Shown here: positions 11,801 to 21,483 of the stretch, piece after piece | How the letters are laid out: the number at the start of each line of letters is the position of its first letter | How positions within the stretch are numbered: position 1 is the stretch's first letter | Assembly: GCF_035582795.1 (NCBI RefSeq) | Contig: NC_134368.1 | Span: 33,106,501 to 33,170,500, forward strand | Reading direction: 5' to 3' | Length of the DNA stretch: 64,000 nt | Source: Mycteria americana | Taxonomy: Eukaryota > Chordata > Aves > Ciconiiformes > Ciconiidae | Position numbers and translations under genes: made by a program | The notes under the pieces: model-generated | Databases searched by the model: none | What the model saw: the letters and a program-made list of their open reading frames with translations, nothing else | Told to the model about the DNA's origin: nothing

Positions 11801-14800
11801 ATTTAAGTTTTCCCCAAACTGAGATAAATTTTCTAATTTCAAATTTTTTTTTTTTTTGTTCTCAGGTAAGTAGGCTAGGCTTATTTGTTGTATATGTAAT
11901 ATTGACTCTAATCAGACCAGATATACAGTATATGCTTTTACCTTGGCTCTTCTGAAACTTGTCCTGGCCCTGGCCTATATAAGAACTGTATTGGTTAAAG
12001 ACCAAATAATACTTTCAAATTCAAGCAACATAATCTGAAGGTCAGTTCAAAGTTTCAGAGAAGACCCTGTTTCACACAGAGAGCTAGTATTAAATTCTAG
12101 TCTTGGTATGGACTTTGTTGAATCAACACAATGTTTACGGTGGATTTCTTTTCACTATACCTTCTATTTATCTTTTAGTGTCATTAGGTTTTCCCAGATT
12201 GGACTACTCCAAGCCTGAATACAATGGCTAAGGGTAATTTTTCTTGCTGTATCAGCTATTGTATTTTAGTCACTTGAGACTTAGCAGGGCCTACATTACT
12301 GATAGTTCTATACAACTGTTGCTCTTGTACAGAAATTACAATGTGTTTTAGGCATTATGCAGCTAGCTACTTTCTGGCTACTGAGGATATTGCTGAAATC
12401 ATAGCATGGCATCAAGGAGCTCGGTGCAAACAAACCACCCAGATGCTTACCCTGCTTTTTGCCAGAGCTCTGTGAAAGGCTATGCTGTTAGCAGAACTGA
12501 TGCAACCCAATTTAAATGTAGATAGGATTTGTTTGCATCGATGACATCACCACAAGACCTTTTACATGACTGTAATTGTCAAATGGCTTGTAAATTGGTG
12601 CATTTTAAACACAAACATACAGTTTATGCTTATTCTGGCAAGGTACAAAGGAACTTGAGTAGTGTAATATGCTTTTACAGTACATGAGATGCAGCACTGT
12701 AATTTTAACTTTACTAATTGTGATGTAGAAATAAAACCTATACTTCTTTAAAATTGGATTTTCTTAACATAAGTACTGTATTTAAATGCAGTTTCTGTTG
12801 CGTTCAAAAAAATTTTTGAACTAAAACTCTAGTATACTGCCTGTGAAGACAAAAAATTGAAAAACAAATTAAAGCTATTACCATACGGCTAATGCAGACA
12901 GAAGTAAGGAAATGCATATCAAATAGCAATATATAGAAAACCTAAAAATTTCTCATCAGTTATCCTACATCTTCCTCTCATCCTTAGAAAGTTTCCCACT
13001 TGATTATTCTTGAAATCGGTTCTGATATATTTCCTATTTTATGTATCACATTTATTTATGGTTATATAGTAGCACCAGACGAAAATGCTAAGACCAAATG
13101 AAGGAGGTACAGGAGAGATTTCAAACTGACTGTGTTAAAATTACATGCTGTAAAAGTTCTAGCTTTCCAGGAAAAAGCAATTTCCAACTTCCAAAACCTT
13201 GCTATTATTTTCATAAAACAAAAAATCCAAGGAAAATAAAATAGAAAATCTTAAAGTTTCAGTGTACTGCTTTTGAATAATGTTATCTACAATTATAAGA
13301 CAGACAGTCCATTAAATAGAAAAAAGATTTGTTTTACATAAAGCCAGAGAGTACAAAAGCACAGCTTTTGTAATTTTGGTAATATTGCAGTTTTACAAAC
13401 ATATTGCATAGTATGTGTAAGAAAATAGTTCCCATCTTTTTATATATATTTATATACACAAGAAAATCATTAACATGAATGTTACAAAACAAAAATGATT
13501 AGCAGACCTTTACTGAGTACTGATTGAAACAATATGACACTCAAACTTTGATCCAACTTACATATGCATTACAGTGAATCAGTTGATAACAATTCCATAG
13601 TCTAAGGTTCGTTTTTTAATTTTTTTATTTAGACAATGATTTAGAGTCTAAAAAAACCCATAAAAATAATACATGGTGTTAGCAACTGAATATCTTAAAC
13701 ATCCTTCATTAAATGCTTCTAGACATTTATGGCTGTGTCTTCAATCCAGACTCAATAGCCCTCTGCATCTAAAATGATTTAAAGTGAATTCCGTTATCCA
13801 GTCAAGCCACTGTTTTGCACGCAAAACAGTATAACTTCAGTTGAAACAAGCAATGTCTTGGCATGTTTTGGAATACATAGTCTTTCATTTTCTTAGGAAC
13901 ACCAAAAGATCCTCATATGTATGAACAGTAATGTAATTGCACCACACTGACAAAAAATTTAAACCCTGGAAAAAAGTGAACAATCTACAGCTCAAAATGC
14001 TGCACAAATCTAAACTATGTTACAATTTCATGTTGTAATTACAACTTGTCATCTCTTCATTCCAACAGAATTAGTAGAAGCAGCAGTGTCATAGTGTTAG
14101 ATATAATAGAAGTGTCAGTCTTTGGTCTTATCACTTAACCAATGAATGAACTGCAATACAAAACCATACAGCTAACAGCGCTCAGTGAGGTTGGCTGATG
14201 CTTTTATTTTTCTTTTTTTAAACAAGAAAGAGACAGTATCCTATAATATCATGACACAGATACTTTTACAGAAGATAAATCTATCATATATATTAAATAC
14301 ATGTAGCTAATAAGGTCTTTTCATATATTTTGTTGTTGTCATAAGGATAGCCCTGAAGAAGTCAAACAGCTGCAATACCATGTTAGTGGTTCCCATACAA
14401 ACATTCTAGTACAAAAAGAAGCTTTATTTGATACATGTATTCATATACTATAAAAAAAACTCAGAGGAATATTTTAGCCACTGATTTTTTTTTTAATTGT
14501 GCTAATATTAATGCTTAAAAATATCCTAAGGTCTTCAATCTTTCCCTAAAATTGTCACAACAGAGTGATTTGTTAATGGGAAACTCTTGCCTTAACCAGA
14601 GGAAGAAGTGACATCTTTTTTCTAAAATACGCAATCAAAATATTCAGTCAGATAAGCACTCTACCTAGAGAAACATTAGCTGAGGCTTAATCATAACCTG
14701 AATGTTAGATATTATAAATGGCCAACAAAGACTGAAATAACTTGGAGGCAGGGCCAGGAATCTATGATGAAGGTGACAGAATCTGAAAATTTCCTATGGC

Positions 14801-16069
14801 TTTGCACACAATGACCTCAGCATTATAAAACCAGCACTGAAATAGCACAGCTATGGCTCCATGTTTTAATATGGTATTTGTGCTGAGATCTTCTAGTGTC
14901 CTTCCATCTGAAATGGCATTGTGGGATTATGCCATTTTTCTGATATTTTTGGGGCGCACTATAAGTCGAAGAGCTCTAGTATTGAGGGTTTCACTATTGC
15001 CAGCTCCAAACATTCAAAAACACTGTGTCCCTTTCTCCTTCTACTCAGGAATAATGACGCTGCTTACAGATTATTGGTGTTCTGATTTTTTTAGTTCTCT
15101 AAATGCGTTGAAATCACTTTTCCAATACCCTCTGAAATCATGTGGGCTAGACATATTGTTTAAAATGAAAACTGAGATTTTCCCCTTCTTACAGTTTTCA
15201 ATGGATTTAAAGTAAAACATCAATATTATGAAACTCACAAGAATATTAAGACAATATCAGAACTCATTATGCTATCTCATAGGTTGCTGAAGCTCTCAAA
15301 TACTCTCTACTTCAGACTGAAGGGACTCCAAGCAAGAAAATCCTGGCAGAACAGAGCTATGTGGACTTACTGGCTTGGTTTTGTTGACTCCAATGTGCCA
15401 TCCACACTTCTGCCCTGAGTTTTCTTCATATGAAGTCATAAATTATTCCAGGCTTGCTGTTAAAATGAATCTAGTAACAAAAGATAGACTTTTTTTTTTC
15501 CTACCTGCCCACTCCCACCCAAATTTGTGTAAAATTTATAAAGGTTGGGTCTTTCCATCTAGCAGGCAGAAACTTTTTTCGTGTGTATTACAGGTAAGTA
15601 ATCATATAAGGTGAAGAGCAAACAAATAAGATATTCTTAATGGAAAATTCATGACAAAGTATCTGTAGGCCATCCTGTAGGTTTATTTTGGGAGAAAAAA
15701 AAAATCTTAGTCTACTTGTGTGCAATTTGTAAGAAGCCAAAATTTAATTCACCGAATAGATTAGTCACTATAACCTGTTTGTTCATCTTTTAAGTAACCA
15801 GTGTATGTAGGTGTGCACAGATAATGAATACATATAGATGTTTCCTCATACAGATCTATATACTTTTCCTCCTGATACACTATTTACCCATGTGATTTTC
15901 ACGCTACCATTCTATTACTTGTGTGCATAAGAAGATATCTGTTTCCCTACATTTTAAGGGTATGTTGTATGGCTACACTTTCTAATGTTTTATTATCACC
16001 TTCTTTGTCACTTGTATCTCTTTCTGTCCCTCTTACTAAAATCCTCAGGCTTCTAATATATGTTCTTGC
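5841..16069. other. intergenic, downstream flank of SGCZ
   Basis: AT-rich unique DNA. ORFs of 118 codons (8921-9277) and 120 codons (14853-15215) have no homology I recognise and are probably chance. The stretch 12340-12720 has balanced composition and homeodomain/CREB-like words, suggesting a conserved non-coding element. A 22-bp near-palindrome lies at 13809-13830, and a T-run at about 11844. The SGCZ 3' UTR might extend into the right part of this block. Confidence 0.5.
13809..13830. repeat. 22-bp near-perfect palindrome
   Basis: ACTGTTTTGC at 13809-13818 and GCAAAACAGT at 13821-13830 are exact reverse complements separated by AC. It could be a dimeric protein-binding site or a small hairpin. 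No neighbouring feature explains it. Confidence 0.7.
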
Positions 16070-16086
16070 AATATTTTCTAATATAT

Positions 16087-16092
16087 TTTATT
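16087..16092 (-). terminator. candidate polyadenylation signal AATAAA
   Basis: TTTATT on the plus strand reads AATAAA on the SGCZ strand. It is the first canonical hexamer I found downstream of the stop codon. AT-rich sequence surrounds it and no obvious GU-rich element follows, so this is only a candidate. RNA-seq or 3'-end data would settle it. Confidence 0.3.
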
Positions 16093-16221
16093 TCCAAGTA
16101 AAAGAATAAAATTCTCAAATAAATAACAAATCAGCTGTTAACAGCCTTCTTTTGAAGACATCATCAATTTAAAATCTTCCTTTAACTGGTAGAAACAGCA
16201 AATATAGCATTCTTGCTATGG

Positions 16222-16322
16222 GGTGAAATTCACACCTCTGAAGAGGGCCAATGGAAAGGCAAGCACCAGTCAAGCCGTGGACACGTCTTGTGCTGGTCTT
16301 CTGCATAGGAGTGAATTTCACC
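16222..16322. repeat. imperfect ~100-bp hairpin with 12-bp perfect terminal inverted repeats (MITE-like)
   Basis: GGTGAAATTCAC at 16222-16233 is the exact reverse complement of GTGAATTTCACC at 16311-16322. Inside it, the arms keep partial complementarity: CCTCTG-AAGAGGGCCA on the left against CCTATGCAGAAGACCA read from the right. The whole segment can therefore fold into one long imperfect hairpin. That shape fits an old non-autonomous DNA transposon of the hairpin type seen as conserved relics in amniotes, or a structured RNA element. It lies 1.7 kb past the SGCZ stop, probably in the 3' UTR. I could not see a convincing target-site duplication. Confidence 0.6.
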
Positions 16323-17999
16323 TGAAGTGAAAACAAAACAACCTTATTAGGTGGTAATAAAATAGAAAGGTAATCACAGTATTAGTTTGCTCATTTTAAT
16401 TTTTTTTTTCCAGGAAAAAGAAAATTGAGTAGAAATACCCACCTTGCACTGTCTGCCCTGACTTTAGAGTTACCTTGCAAAAGCTGTCATTGCATTGGTG
16501 ATCTTACACTCAGAAGCCTCTAAAGCTACATGCTAGGTGATGTGACTTAAACGATAGAATTAAAAAGCACACTTACCTCATGTAATCAAGCCATCTTCCA
16601 CAATAGGAAACATTTTTATACTGTTTTACATTCCTGGGTTCTGCAAGTTTCAAGATACTCTTGTTAATCAATGTTGAGATAAATTTACTAGCAGCATACC
16701 AAAGCATTTTTTATAAGATTTCAATTACCAACCAAGCCAAACAAGTATGATCACTGATACAAGAAAGAAATCCTACATCAGCTTGTCAAAAAAGGAAGTC
16801 AGTAGTGAGATCTGAGTGCAAATGGGGCTGCACAATTTAAACACAGATCTGATAAAGTCAATGTAATATCAATGTACTTTTTAATATTGAATAGCATTTA
16901 ATGTATTTTTATATATATTACTATTACTTTAAAAACCTTAGCAGCAGATGGTAAACAAAAGAGAATAATAAATGTGAATGTCATACCAGTTGTTAGTGCA
17001 TTGCTTCTCAGCATTACACATTCCATTAGTACTAACGTTTGTACTGTGTTCAAATGGCAGCAATTAGACATAGCTAGAAAATGGACAAGATGATTTTGAA
17101 GATTTTCTCATTTTTGCACTTGCCAATTATAAAGACCTTATGAAGACCAACACACTGATCAACAAACATATCATCAGTTTTTCCCTCTTTACCCTGTTCT
17201 TCTTTTCCAGAAACTGTATGTTCTACTTAAAGCAATCGCTTCACATGCAGTAGCCACGAAAATACTATATAAGGCCATTCAGATCTGACAAACAAGAGCA
17301 GATGTCTTTTTAACTCTGCAAGGTAATATTGCTGAGCACTCCCAAAATTTACCTAGTGTACAAAACCCTAGACTTCGTAGACAAAGAATAACAACACACT
17401 TTTAAAGAAACCAAACTCAGGGAGGGATTCTGTCTCTTTTTGTGTTAAAAACCATTTACTGAATTGAATTATTTAGTAAAGCAAGCATCACACAATGCTT
17501 CAAAATTTTAAAATTCAGGGATAAAAGTTTACATCCAAAAAGATGAATGGAAAATTGTGCTTTCAGACAGTAAAGTTATTTATCATACAGGGGGAACAAA
17601 TTCATCTCACCATCAGATTCTGGGCAAATTTGTTTATGTACTGTATATATATATATGTGCAGTTCATATCCAGGTCCTGCAAAAATCTAAAACTATGTGC
17701 TTCACTTCATGTAGCAAAGGCACCTGTGTTATTCTCCCTTTTGGACAAAAGGTGATATTATGTTCCAGGTTTCCTGATGAAGAATACTTTGATTTCTGAA
17801 TATCTCATTCCCATCTCTACGTTGAGTGGCAACACAAACCACAAGAGAAGGCAGCGCTGTATTCCTGCTTACACTGGAAGAAGTTGCTCTGCAGGCCGTT
17901 TGAAGCGTCGAACTTGTCACAGGGGAAACCGAGCAGAACTGTGAAGCAGAGGGATAGTAACAAAAGGCTATTCTGGTGTGAGGATAAATTGGAGTCATT

Positions 18000-18206
18000 C
18001 TAGCTCCACAAGCAGATGTTGCTACTGGATTGACATGTGGAGCCTGCTCCTGCTGGGGACAGGTAAAGTTTACCATTGGGACAGACGCAGAGCTCATAGA
18101 TAGTCTGGCGAGGAGCTGAAGAGCTGGGTGAGGAGGAGGAGGAGGAGGAGGAAAAGGAACCCACTGGTAGATTTCCCAGACGGATTGTATCTGCGTTTAA
18201 AAATAT
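18000..18206 (-). CDS. SGCZ: zeta-sarcoglycan, last coding exon (C-terminal 68 residues and stop)
   Basis: This exon encodes the extracellular C-terminus of zeta-sarcoglycan, a type II membrane protein of the sarcoglycan complex that links dystrophin to the matrix. Read on the minus strand it opens in phase 0 with [19 protein letters not shown] run of 8 Ser follows (seven TCC codons plus TCA), then [29 protein letters not shown] and finally [13 protein letters not shown] before TAG at 18002-18000. The [11 protein letters not shown] block and the C-x-C ... C-x6-C spacing are the cysteine cluster shared by the gamma, delta and zeta proteins. The LWS ending and the Ser-rich linker, as I remember the family, point to zeta rather than delta. 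The acceptor is strong: a long pyrimidine run followed by TTGTAG, directly before the ATA codon. The TAG is the first in-frame stop. A longer ORF across this exon in another frame (18097-17729) is a shadow. Confidence 0.97.
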   Translation of the reverse strand: MFLNADTIRLGNLPVGSFSSSSSSSSPSSSAPRQTIYELCVCPNGKLYLSPAGAGSTCQSSSNICLWS

Positions 18207-18240
18207 CTACAAGAGGAGGGGGGGGAAAAAAAAGGCGTAA
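18207..18240 (-). promoter_or_regulatory. 3' splice acceptor with long polypyrimidine tract (last SGCZ intron)
   Basis: On the minus strand, an unusually pure pyrimidine run (T8, then C8, then TCCTCTTG) ends in TAG directly before the last exon. On the plus strand it appears as GAGGAGGGGGGGG followed by A8. This is a near-ideal U2AF binding tract and fixes the exon start at 18206. Confidence 0.85.
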
Positions 18241-18296
18241 GTAGATTTTTTTCAGCATCGTGACATATTTTAAAGACATGTTTTGAGGCAGTCATG

Positions 18297-18405
18297 AGTT
18301 TTTTAGAAATATTTAAAAAATAGATATATTTTATTAGAAGTATTAGAAAGATTATTAGAAATACTAGAAATAGATATTAGAAATAATTATTTTTAGAAAT
18401 AAAAA
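18297..18405. repeat. degenerate tandem repeat of an ATTAGAAAT-like unit
   Basis: Units such as TTAGAAATA, ATTAGAAGT, ATTAGAAAG and ATTAGAAAT recur imperfectly across about 110 bp. The array is intronic and sits only about 90 bp upstream, in the transcript sense, of the last-exon acceptor, in the region where branch points are normally found. Confidence 0.6.
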
Positions 18406-21141
18406 AGCTGTCAAAATTTCATGTTTTTCAACTCTGTGTAGTTGCATACCCATTGACGCTCATTACTACAGTATATGCAAATACTTCACCCAACATGTTT
18501 ATTCAGATACAAGCAGTGTCATACAAAAACATTTGGACAATATTCTTGAAGAGGTTGAATTTTCACTTATACGTTTTATGATTAAAATTTATTCATTCAT
18601 GGCAGTAGCATATCCTTGCTCTGGAAGAATTTGTATTTTAATAAGTGTGAAGTGATATTAAAGCACATTCCCCAGTGTGTTCCTGTAAGCAGCTGGAAAT
18701 ATGTGCTGAACTGTGCTAAATTGTAGGGGCTTAACAACAGCTACATCCAGAGAATAATTAAATAAGGGTACAGAGTCGTATGCACAAAATAAAGAGCTTA
18801 TTTGACCTAAATTAAGAGGAGAAAAGATTTCAGGTTAAAGTCTTATTAAGAAGGTCATCAAGCTATTCCCATTTGTTTTTGAACATTGAATATGATTTAA
18901 TTTTTTTTTTTTTTTAAATCTCCTTCCATTGGAAATAGCATAAGCAGTATGAGACTGTAAAAGCCAGTAATGTTCATGAATCTGTGTTGAGTTCTGCAAT
19001 ATTTACACTTACGTTACATTTTCAGAGTGTTGAGTAAACAATGTCATTAACTTAGGTAACTAAAGGAGGGAAAACCCATTTCTTCCACTGACACAAGCAG
19101 ACAAGTTTCCCGCTGCCTAGAGTTTATTTTTTATTTATGGAAGGAGTAAATGAGAGCCAAAGTAAGATCAGTCATTACCTCAGGTGCAGACTATGAACTT
19201 CAAGAAGACAGGTTACAAATCAAGATGGCTTTAAGCCCTGCAGATAACAGTGTGAAGCTTAGGAAAAGGTGAGTTCCTTAAATACTTACTAGTGTTTTTT
19301 ATAAGGTATCGAAAATCATCAAAGCCAACTTGACACCATTATATCACAATGTTGGCAGTACATGTAAAGAATCTGGGGAGATATGGCATGTGTTGCTTTT
19401 TTCTACAGGAGACAAGTAATATTTTATGATAAAATCAGTGGTATATGGCAGAAAAGCAGCGCAGAAGCACTACTAAGCCCCTGCTGGAGAGAAGTGAAGG
19501 AGAGCAGGCTGGGAAAAATTTGAGGAGAGAAGCCTGGATAAAATCCCATACAAAGGCTGATGCACAGTCATGTTACCATTCACAGCAGAAGCATTGTAAA
19601 TGACTGGGATTGAATCATAGAAGGAAATACAGGCTGAAAGTAGCCCCAGACAATATAACCCTCCATCATTGTGAGTTCTCCAGCTCCCAGAGTAAGATAC
19701 TGTCATCACTGGGAATTTACACTAAAAGGGACAGAAAGGGAGAATCTGAGGCACAGGTGACAACTGCATGGCACGATGCCTGTTTTATTTCACATCCTGA
19801 CTGATAGAGGAATTGATTAAAAAACTAAAATGAAGCAAATGATTATCTTTGTTCTGTAATTTATATGACAAAGGAATGATGTATTTACACACACATCCAC
19901 GCATTGCTGCTTTAAAAGTCCAGTGTCATAGACCTGAAATAATTAGGAGTCAAAACCCCCGCAGAAATAATTTAGATGAAAAAAATGTGGATGGTGTTGG
20001 GAACAATTTAATAATGTTCTGCTAGAAATACAACTGAAAAAAAAAAGATTACACATGTAAATACATTCAGCTCAGCTAGGAGTAAATGTGAAAGTAACTC
20101 TGGCAAGCATAATAAGAAAACAAAATAACATGGGGAAAAAAAGAATTTGATAGAAAACTAGAAACTAGGAATTGGTAAAACGTAGGAAGGAAACAAAACA
20201 CATAATCATCAGTCAGTGGATTGATGGGTAGTAAAAAGTAGTCTTTCACTTCTCGTATCAAGAATAAAAGAAATATTAACAAGTCCACTATTAATGGAGC
20301 AATGGTAGAGTTATCAACTAGTACTGTGTAAAAATCCAGTAGCATTCAACAGTGTAAGCTCTATGTAAGTATAAGCGTTTCTTTTATACTGAATAGTGCT
20401 CAGCATAGTTCTGTACTTGGAGAAAGATCAAGTATTGATGTCAGAACATGACTGTGATAAAATACTTCAATTCCAACAGTAACTCAACAGGATATTAAAC
20501 AGGAGCCAGTAATGTCATATACTTTTAATCAGCAGTTCTTGATAACTTTTAACAAATAGATCTCAAAAAAAATCTGAGCAGCCTTTTGGACTATTAATAC
20601 TGATAAGAAAAAGACTATTTCTATGCTTTTGTTTAAAAAAATGGAAGGAGGAGATATTAGAATATTATACATGTGATAATAAAAGGCACTTCAGGGTAGA
20701 AGACATACATGTAAGAAAATCCAACAACAATACAAGATTAGCTATTTGTACTTTTGACAGAGCATGTGACTGGCCATTAAGAGTTTAGCTGCAGAGGCGA
20801 TGGGGAAGGAACATGAGAAATCTGTAAATCAAAATTAAATGGATTCTAAAAGACATGTCTTGATTCAAACAAGAATTAACTCAGAAAAAATCAGAGGGCA
20901 TATATGTCAGAGATCAGGCTAGATTAAAATCTCTTGAACTTTATTATCTTTTTTTTTCTAGAAGCTCAATATTTTTATGTGTTTGTTTACAGCAGGACGG
21001 CTATGCTTCTGCAACCCCTCATTGCAGATGTTCTGCAGTGTACTGCTCTAAGACTTTAATCCAGTGGACCTCACTCCAGTGTGCATTACAGTACAATGTG
21101 GCTCAGTTATTTTTCTCATTAAATTAATGATCTTTTTTAAG

Positions 21142-21483
21142 TGTAGCTGTGCATGCTTTTCTACTGGTGCTTACAAATTTCACACTGTGTTGTAGATCAG
21201 TCCAGGTTTTTCTGGTGTCATAATCTTGAGCTATGAGGTAGCTATGAGGTCCTGGTCCCAGCAAGCATCCCAGAACATCTTGTGAGTAACGTGGATACCA
21301 GGGTACAGTGTCCAAGAAAAACCGAAGCGGCTTCTTATGAGGGTGTATTGCTGCGGTGAGTCTAACAAGCTCTATGCCTTTGAAGAAAGCCGGGAAGGCT
21401 GTGCAATTTAAACAGACTCCTATAGCTAATCCCTGGGGAAGCTCGAGATGAAGAGTATTAATAAAGATGGCTTAAAGCTAGCA
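21142..21483. mobile_element. candidate solo LTR, or alternatively a cryptic minus-strand exon
   Basis: This 342-bp block has more GC and CpG than its surroundings. Read on the plus strand it begins TGTAGC, ends GCTAGCA and has AATAAA about 20 bp from its end. It is flanked by TTAAG on the left and TTAAA on the right, a 4-of-5 match to a 5-bp target duplication. These features fit an old ERV-L-like solo LTR, although I see no clear TATA box. The alternative comes from the minus strand: 21470-21175 is open for 98 codons between a weak acceptor (TTTAAG) and a good donor (TTT|GTAAGC), and reads as a plausible peptide containing LPQGLAIGVCLNC and TVPWYPRYSQDVLG. I recognise no protein family in it, and it is not part of SGCZ. 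Confidence 0.4.

Larger units (their letters stand above)
16070..17999 (-). other. SGCZ: probable SGCZ 3' untranslated region (distal end uncertain)
   Basis: The sequence directly after the SGCZ stop codon must be 3' UTR, since no plausible donor is needed after TAG. It is AT-rich and has no further coding signal. Reading away from the stop, the first canonical minus-strand AATAAA I found is at 16092-16087 (TTTATT on the plus strand), about 1.9 kb downstream. ATTAAA variants occur earlier, near 16902-16897 and 16885-16880. No clear GU-rich downstream element follows the canonical signal, so the true cleavage site could be nearer or farther; more TTTATT occurrences lie towards 14.4 kb. The imperfect hairpin at 16222-16322 would fall inside the UTR if the 16.09 kb signal is used. 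Confidence 0.5.

Noticed and set aside
14853-15215. 120-codon plus-strand ORF starting with MAPCFNMVF
   Set aside because: No recognisable homology; AT-rich sequence downstream of SGCZ with no promoter or exon signs.
1-16000. Neighbouring genes C8orf48 or DLC1 expected beyond the SGCZ 3' end
   Set aside because: No matching coding signal was seen in the downstream flank.
17729-18097. 122-codon minus-strand ORF over the last SGCZ exon
   Set aside because: It lies in a different frame from the SGCZ reading, which matches the family and ends at TAG 18002-18000. This ORF is a shadow plus 3' UTR.
18094-18279. 61-codon minus-strand ORF with a poly-Leu run
   Set aside because: The Leu run is the TCC repeat read out of frame, and the ORF crosses the splice acceptor.
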